Source of the DNA: Flavobacteriales bacterium | GTDB taxonomy: Bacteria > Bacteroidota > Bacteroidia > Flavobacteriales_D > Sanyastnellaceae | Direction: 5' to 3' | Length of the DNA: 17,493 nucleotides | Assembly: GCA_011524845.1 (NCBI GenBank) | Contig: WTJL01000134.1 | Span: forward strand, 1-17,493 | Shown here: positions 14,760 through 17,493 of the stretch, one piece after another | How positions within the stretch are numbered: position 1 is the stretch's first letter | How the letters are laid out: the number at the start of each line of letters is the position of its first letter | The notes under the pieces: model-generated | Databases searched by the model: none | Seen by the model: only the letters and a program-made list of their open reading frames with translations | Told to the model about the DNA's origin: nothing | Program-made: the position numbers and the translations under genes

Positions 14760-15383
14760 ATGAAGTCTCTTTTCCTTTCCCTCGCTGCCATGGCCATGAT
14801 GGTCGCAGCTCCTGTCCTCGCCCAAGAACAAGCCATTGGCGACATGGCCCCCATGGCCGACGCCGCCATGCTCGGTGTGGACGGCGACAAGCACACCTTG
14901 AACGAATTGAAGGGCGACAACGGCTTGCTCGTCATCTTCTCTTGCAACACGTGCCCCTTTGTGGTGGGCAGCGGAAGCAAAACAGAAGGTTGGGAAGGCC
15001 GCTACAACGGATTGGCGGACCTCGCCGCTGAACTCAACATCGGCATGGTGTTGATCAACTCCAACGAAGCCAAGCGCGAAGGCGACGACAGCTTCACCGC
15101 CATGAAGAACCATGCGCGCGACGCGGAGTACAAGATGCCGTACTTGGTTGACGAAGGCTCCAAGCTCGCCAACGCATGCGGTGCCCGCACCACCCCTCAC
15201 GTGTACCTGTACAACGGAAACATGGAGTTGGCCTACCGCGGCAGCATCGACGACAACGTCAACCGTGCGGCGGATGCCAAGGAGCACTACCTCGAAGACG
15301 CCATGACGCGCATGGCCGCAGGAAAAAACATCAAAAAGTCCGAGACCAAAGCGCTCGGCTGCTCCATCAAGCGAGTGAAATGA
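14760..15383 (+). CDS. Exported thioredoxin-fold (redoxin) protein
   Basis: A 207-residue protein with a signal peptide (MKSLFLSLAAMAMMVAAPVLAQ) and a thioredoxin/AhpC-TSA-like domain. Its redox motif SCNTCPFV has Cys62 and Cys65. The cis-Pro loop is TTPHVYLY (residues 144-151), followed by AYRGSIDDN. Two further cysteines, Cys140 and the C-terminal Cys201 in GCSIKRVK, are characteristic of this periplasmic redoxin subfamily, whose members often end in GCSIK. It probably works as a periplasmic thiol oxidoreductase or metal-thiol handling protein, though the substrate is unknown. It lies 21 bases after queA, and its TGA overlaps the next ATG (ATGA, 15380-15383). A terminator sits shortly downstream, inside that next gene. 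Confidence 0.88.
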   Translation: MKSLFLSLAAMAMMVAAPVLAQEQAIGDMAPMADAAMLGVDGDKHTLNELKGDNGLLVIFSCNTCPFVVGSGSKTEGWEGRYNGLADLAAELNIGMVLINSNEAKREGDDSFTAMKNHARDAEYKMPYLVDEGSKLANACGARTTPHVYLYNGNMELAYRGSIDDNVNRAADAKEHYLEDAMTRMAAGKNIKKSETKALGCSIKRVK

Positions 15384-16243
15384 CCTTGGACCTTTCTCAA
15401 GTCCGCATTGAACCCCTCTCTCGTGAGGGGTTTTTTGTGCTTGTGGATTGGGCCAAACAAGAGGGCTGGAACCCGGGCGTCCATGATGCAGAGGCCTTTT
15501 GGGCGCAAGACCCGGACGGATTTGTTGGAGTCCATCACGAGGGCGAACTCGTCGCGGGAGGCAGCATTGTGAGCTACGATGGGGCCTTCGGCTTCATGGG
15601 GTTTTTCATTGTCAAACCCGAATTCCGTGGCATGGGGTTGGGTCGGGCCTTGTGGATGCACCGTCGCGACACTTTGTTGGCCCGTTTGCAACCCGGTGCG
15701 GCCATCGGTATGGATGGAGTGGTCGACATGCAGCCCTATTATGCCTCGGGTGGGTTTGTCCATCAATTCGCGGACATGCGCTACGCCCTCCAAGGGCAAG
15801 CCCGCGCCCAAGACCCCAACGTCCAACACGGGGTTCCCAATTTCGAGACCCTCAAGGCGTACGACAAGACGTGTTTCTTGGTGGACCGCGAGAGGTTCCT
15901 CGAACGGTGGTGGAGCCAACCTGACGGCCATGTCTTCACCTACCTCAAGAAAGGAACCATCTTGGGATACGCAACCCTGCGTGACGCCACAGAGGGACGG
16001 CGCATCGGGCCCTTGTTTGCCGACACGCCTGAGGTGGCGTCCGCCTTGGTCAACGCCTGCCTGAACGCCGCCGAGGACAACACCGTCTATTTGGACGTGC
16101 CCATGGCGAACCGCCATGCGGTCGCCTTGGTGCAAAGCCTTGGAGGAGAGGCGGTGTTTGAATGCGCACGCATGGTGCACGGTCCTGTGCCAGACTGGCC
16201 CATTGAACGCGTGTACGGCATCACCTCGTTTGAGCTTGGCTGA
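15380..16243 (+). CDS. GNAT family N-acetyltransferase with YitH-like C-terminal domain
   Basis: A 287-residue cytoplasmic protein. The N-terminal GNAT domain opens VRIEPLSREGFFVLVDWAK and has the EGWNPG pattern common in this group. It carries the acetyl-CoA-binding motif A, FFIVKPEFRGMGLGRALW (about 75-92; R/Q-x-x-G-x-G/A realised as RGMGLG). A second domain ends with LDVPMANRHAVALVQSLGG and a terminal VYGITSFELG. This is the Acetyltransf_18 (YitH/HolE-type) C-terminus, whose substrate is unknown. The start at 15380 overlaps the redoxin stop as ATGA, implying coupled translation. An intrinsic-terminator sequence lies within codons 11-19. A GTG start at 15437, just after it, is formally possible but would remove the first conserved strand. 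Confidence 0.86.
   Translation: MTLDLSQVRIEPLSREGFFVLVDWAKQEGWNPGVHDAEAFWAQDPDGFVGVHHEGELVAGGSIVSYDGAFGFMGFFIVKPEFRGMGLGRALWMHRRDTLLARLQPGAAIGMDGVVDMQPYYASGGFVHQFADMRYALQGQARAQDPNVQHGVPNFETLKAYDKTCFLVDRERFLERWWSQPDGHVFTYLKKGTILGYATLRDATEGRRIGPLFADTPEVASALVNACLNAAEDNTVYLDVPMANRHAVALVQSLGGEAVFECARMVHGPVPDWPIERVYGITSFELG
15411..15436 (+). terminator. Intrinsic terminator inside the 5' end of the GNAT gene
   Basis: AACCCCTC (15411-15418) and GAGGGGTT (15425-15432) form a perfect 8-bp GC-rich stem around a 6-base loop. The T-run is six Ts (15431-15436), two of them in the stem. It begins 28 bases after the redoxin stop codon, the normal place for that gene's terminator. It also encodes residues 11-19 (EPLSREGFF) of the GNAT protein. 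Confidence 0.78.
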
Positions 16244-16282
16244 GGTCCGACGTCCCGAGTGTTCTCGCTGAAGCGCGGGGCT

Positions 16283-17493
16283 TTAGAGCGGGATGTTGCT
16301 GTGCTTTTTCCGAGGCAGCTTGACCGCCTTGTTTTCCAGCATCTGGTAGGCCTGGATGAGCTTCTCACGCGTGTCGCGTGGGTGCACCACTTCGTCCACG
16401 TATCCGCGGCTGGCGGCGTTGTACGGGTGGGCGAACAGCTCCGCGTATTCAGCCTCCTTTTCCGCGAGCTTGGCCGCAGGGTCGTCCGCCGCCGCGATCT
16501 CCTTGCGGAAGATGATCTCGGCTGCGCCCTTGGCGCCCATCACCGCAATCTCCGCCGTGGGCCAGGCGAGGACGAGGTCGGCCCCAATGTGACGTGAATT
16601 CATCACGTCGTAGGCACCGCCGTAGGCCTTGCGCGTGATGACCGTGATGCGGGGCACCGTGGCTTCGCTGAACGCGTACAAGAGCTTGGCGCCGTTGGTG
16701 ATGATGCCGTTCCACTCCTGGTCGGTGCCAGGCAAGAATCCTGGAACGTCCTCCAGCACGAGCAGCGGCACGTTGAAGGCGTCGCACGTGCGGACAAAGC
16801 GGGCGGCTTTGGTGGAGGCGTCGTTGTCCAACACGCCGGCGAGGAACGCGGGTTGGTTGGCCACCACCCCCACGCTGCGACCTGCTAGGCGCCCAAAGCC
16901 CACCACGATGTTCTCCGCAAAGTCAGGCTGCACTTCGAGGAACGAGTCGGCGTCGAGGATTTCGCCGACCGCATCCCGAATGTCGTAGGGCTGCTGGGCG
17001 CTTTCCGGCACCAGGCTGTCGAGCTTGGGGCGGGACTCGTCACCTCCTTGGTAGACCAAGCGGTCGGGGTCTTCTTCACAGTTTTGGGGCAAGAAGGAAA
17101 GGACCTTCTTCGCGTGCTCGATCACAAGCGCTTCGTTCGCCGCGGTGAAGTGGGTCACCCCCGACTTGCTCGCGTGGGTGCTCGCCCCTCCGAGTTCTTC
17201 GGACGTCACCTCCTCATGCGTCACCGTCTTCACCACGTTGGGGCCGGTCACAAACATGTACGACGTGCCTTCCGCCATGAAGATGAAGTCGGTGAGTGCA
17301 GGCGAATACACCGCTCCCCCGGCGCAAGGCCCGAGGATGAGCGACAATTGAGGCACGACCCCGCTCGCCTTCACGTTGCGGTGAAAGATGTCCGCGTAGC
17401 CCCCGAGGCTGACCACACCCTCTTGGATGCGTGCCCCGCCGCTGTCGTTGAGGCCGATGACCGGCGCGCCGTTTTCGAGCGCCATGTCCATGA
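16283..17493 (-). CDS. pccB: Acyl-CoA carboxylase carboxyltransferase (beta-type) subunit, probably propionyl-CoA carboxylase (5' partial)
   Basis: The last about 403 codons of a biotin-dependent carboxyltransferase; the 5' end lies beyond the window, with about 110 residues missing compared with the usual 510-520. Visible signatures are GAPVIGLNDSGGARIQEGV, GPCAGGAVYSPALTDFIFM (oxyanion-hole glycines), VTGPNVVKTVTHEEVTSEEL, LEDVPGFLPGTDQEWNGII, RKAYGGAYDVMNS and the C-terminal LPRKKHSNIPL. This combination is typical of the propionyl-CoA carboxylase beta or methylmalonyl-CoA decarboxylase alpha group, which carboxylates propionyl-CoA to methylmalonyl-CoA (or runs in reverse). The cognate biotin subunit is not in the window, so the acyl-CoA specificity and the direction are inferred. 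It converges on the GNAT gene with a 39-base gap that holds no obvious terminator. Confidence 0.9.
   Translation of the reverse strand, partial: MDMALENGAPVIGLNDSGGARIQEGVVSLGGYADIFHRNVKASGVVPQLSLILGPCAGGAVYSPALTDFIFMAEGTSYMFVTGPNVVKTVTHEEVTSEELGGASTHASKSGVTHFTAANEALVIEHAKKVLSFLPQNCEEDPDRLVYQGGDESRPKLDSLVPESAQQPYDIRDAVGEILDADSFLEVQPDFAENIVVGFGRLAGRSVGVVANQPAFLAGVLDNDASTKAARFVRTCDAFNVPLLVLEDVPGFLPGTDQEWNGIITNGAKLLYAFSEATVPRITVITRKAYGGAYDVMNSRHIGADLVLAWPTAEIAVMGAKGAAEIIFRKEIAAADDPAAKLAEKEAEYAELFAHPYNAASRGYVDEVVHPRDTREKLIQAYQMLENKAVKLPRKKHSNIPL

Noticed and set aside
15176..15379. N-terminal extension of the GNAT gene into the redoxin gene
   Set aside because: The added residues are an out-of-frame reading of the redoxin coding sequence. 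The ATGA start at 15380 gives the usual GNAT N-terminus.
16244..16282. Possible bidirectional terminator between the GNAT gene and pccB
   Set aside because: Only a 4-bp stem (CGCT/AGCG) is seen and there is no T-run. I see nothing functional in this gap.
1..17493. CRISPR arrays, tRNA or rRNA genes, insertion sequences, prophage or defence genes
   Set aside because: I looked on both strands for spaced direct repeats, CCA-ended cloverleafs, transposases with terminal inverted repeats, and typical defence domains, and saw none. All long intervals are occupied by ordinary chromosomal genes.

Overview
The window is a dense stretch of core bacterial genes from a GC-rich (roughly 60% by eye) member of the Bacteroidota, most likely Flavobacteriales or a close relative. 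Several things support this. The order serS, lipoprotein, TPR protein, DUF4286, rsmA is characteristic of the phylum. DUF4286 is essentially confined to it. A kelch protein ends in a type IX secretion (T9SS) sorting domain. Shine-Dalgarno sequences are mostly absent. Several genes are preceded by octamers of the Bacteroidota promoter type TAnnTTTG. Species cannot be named from the sequence alone.

Layout, left to right. Positions 1-468 hold the Lys/Ala-rich 3' end of a gene that is probably rplU (L21), then rpmA (L27) and a clean intrinsic terminator. Positions 490-5437 hold an apparent operon: serS, a small lipoprotein, a secreted TPR protein, a DUF4286 protein and rsmA (ksgA). Positions 5440-6015 hold a secreted or outer-membrane hypothetical on the minus strand, facing rsmA with a 2-base gap. 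Positions 6088-10598 hold fbp (class I fructose-1,6-bisphosphatase) and mfd (transcription-repair coupling factor). Positions 10543-12731 hold two minus-strand envelope genes: a probable outer-membrane beta-barrel protein whose 3' end overlaps mfd, and the secreted kelch/T9SS protein. Positions 12778-16243 hold truB, queA, a periplasmic thioredoxin-fold protein and a GNAT acetyltransferase. Positions 16283-17493 hold the minus-strand 3' part of an acyl-CoA (propionyl-CoA) carboxylase beta-type subunit that runs off the window.

Taken together, the plus strand is mostly translation and RNA maturation (L21, L27, SerRS, RsmA, TruB, QueA) with gluconeogenesis (Fbp) and DNA repair (Mfd). The minus strand carries envelope proteins and propionate/odd-chain metabolism. 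I see no tRNA, rRNA, CRISPR array, insertion sequence, prophage or defence cassette, and no gene-free stretch longer than about 150 bases.

I found no clearly new multi-gene system. The most interesting signals are regulatory. A textbook intrinsic terminator lies inside the first 20 codons of the GNAT gene and encodes conserved residues. TAnnTTTG-like boxes sit only 4-7 bases before several start codons, which suggests leaderless mRNAs. A terminator T-tract doubles as a promoter box in front of serS. A perfect hairpin sits at the 5' end of the predicted queA transcript.
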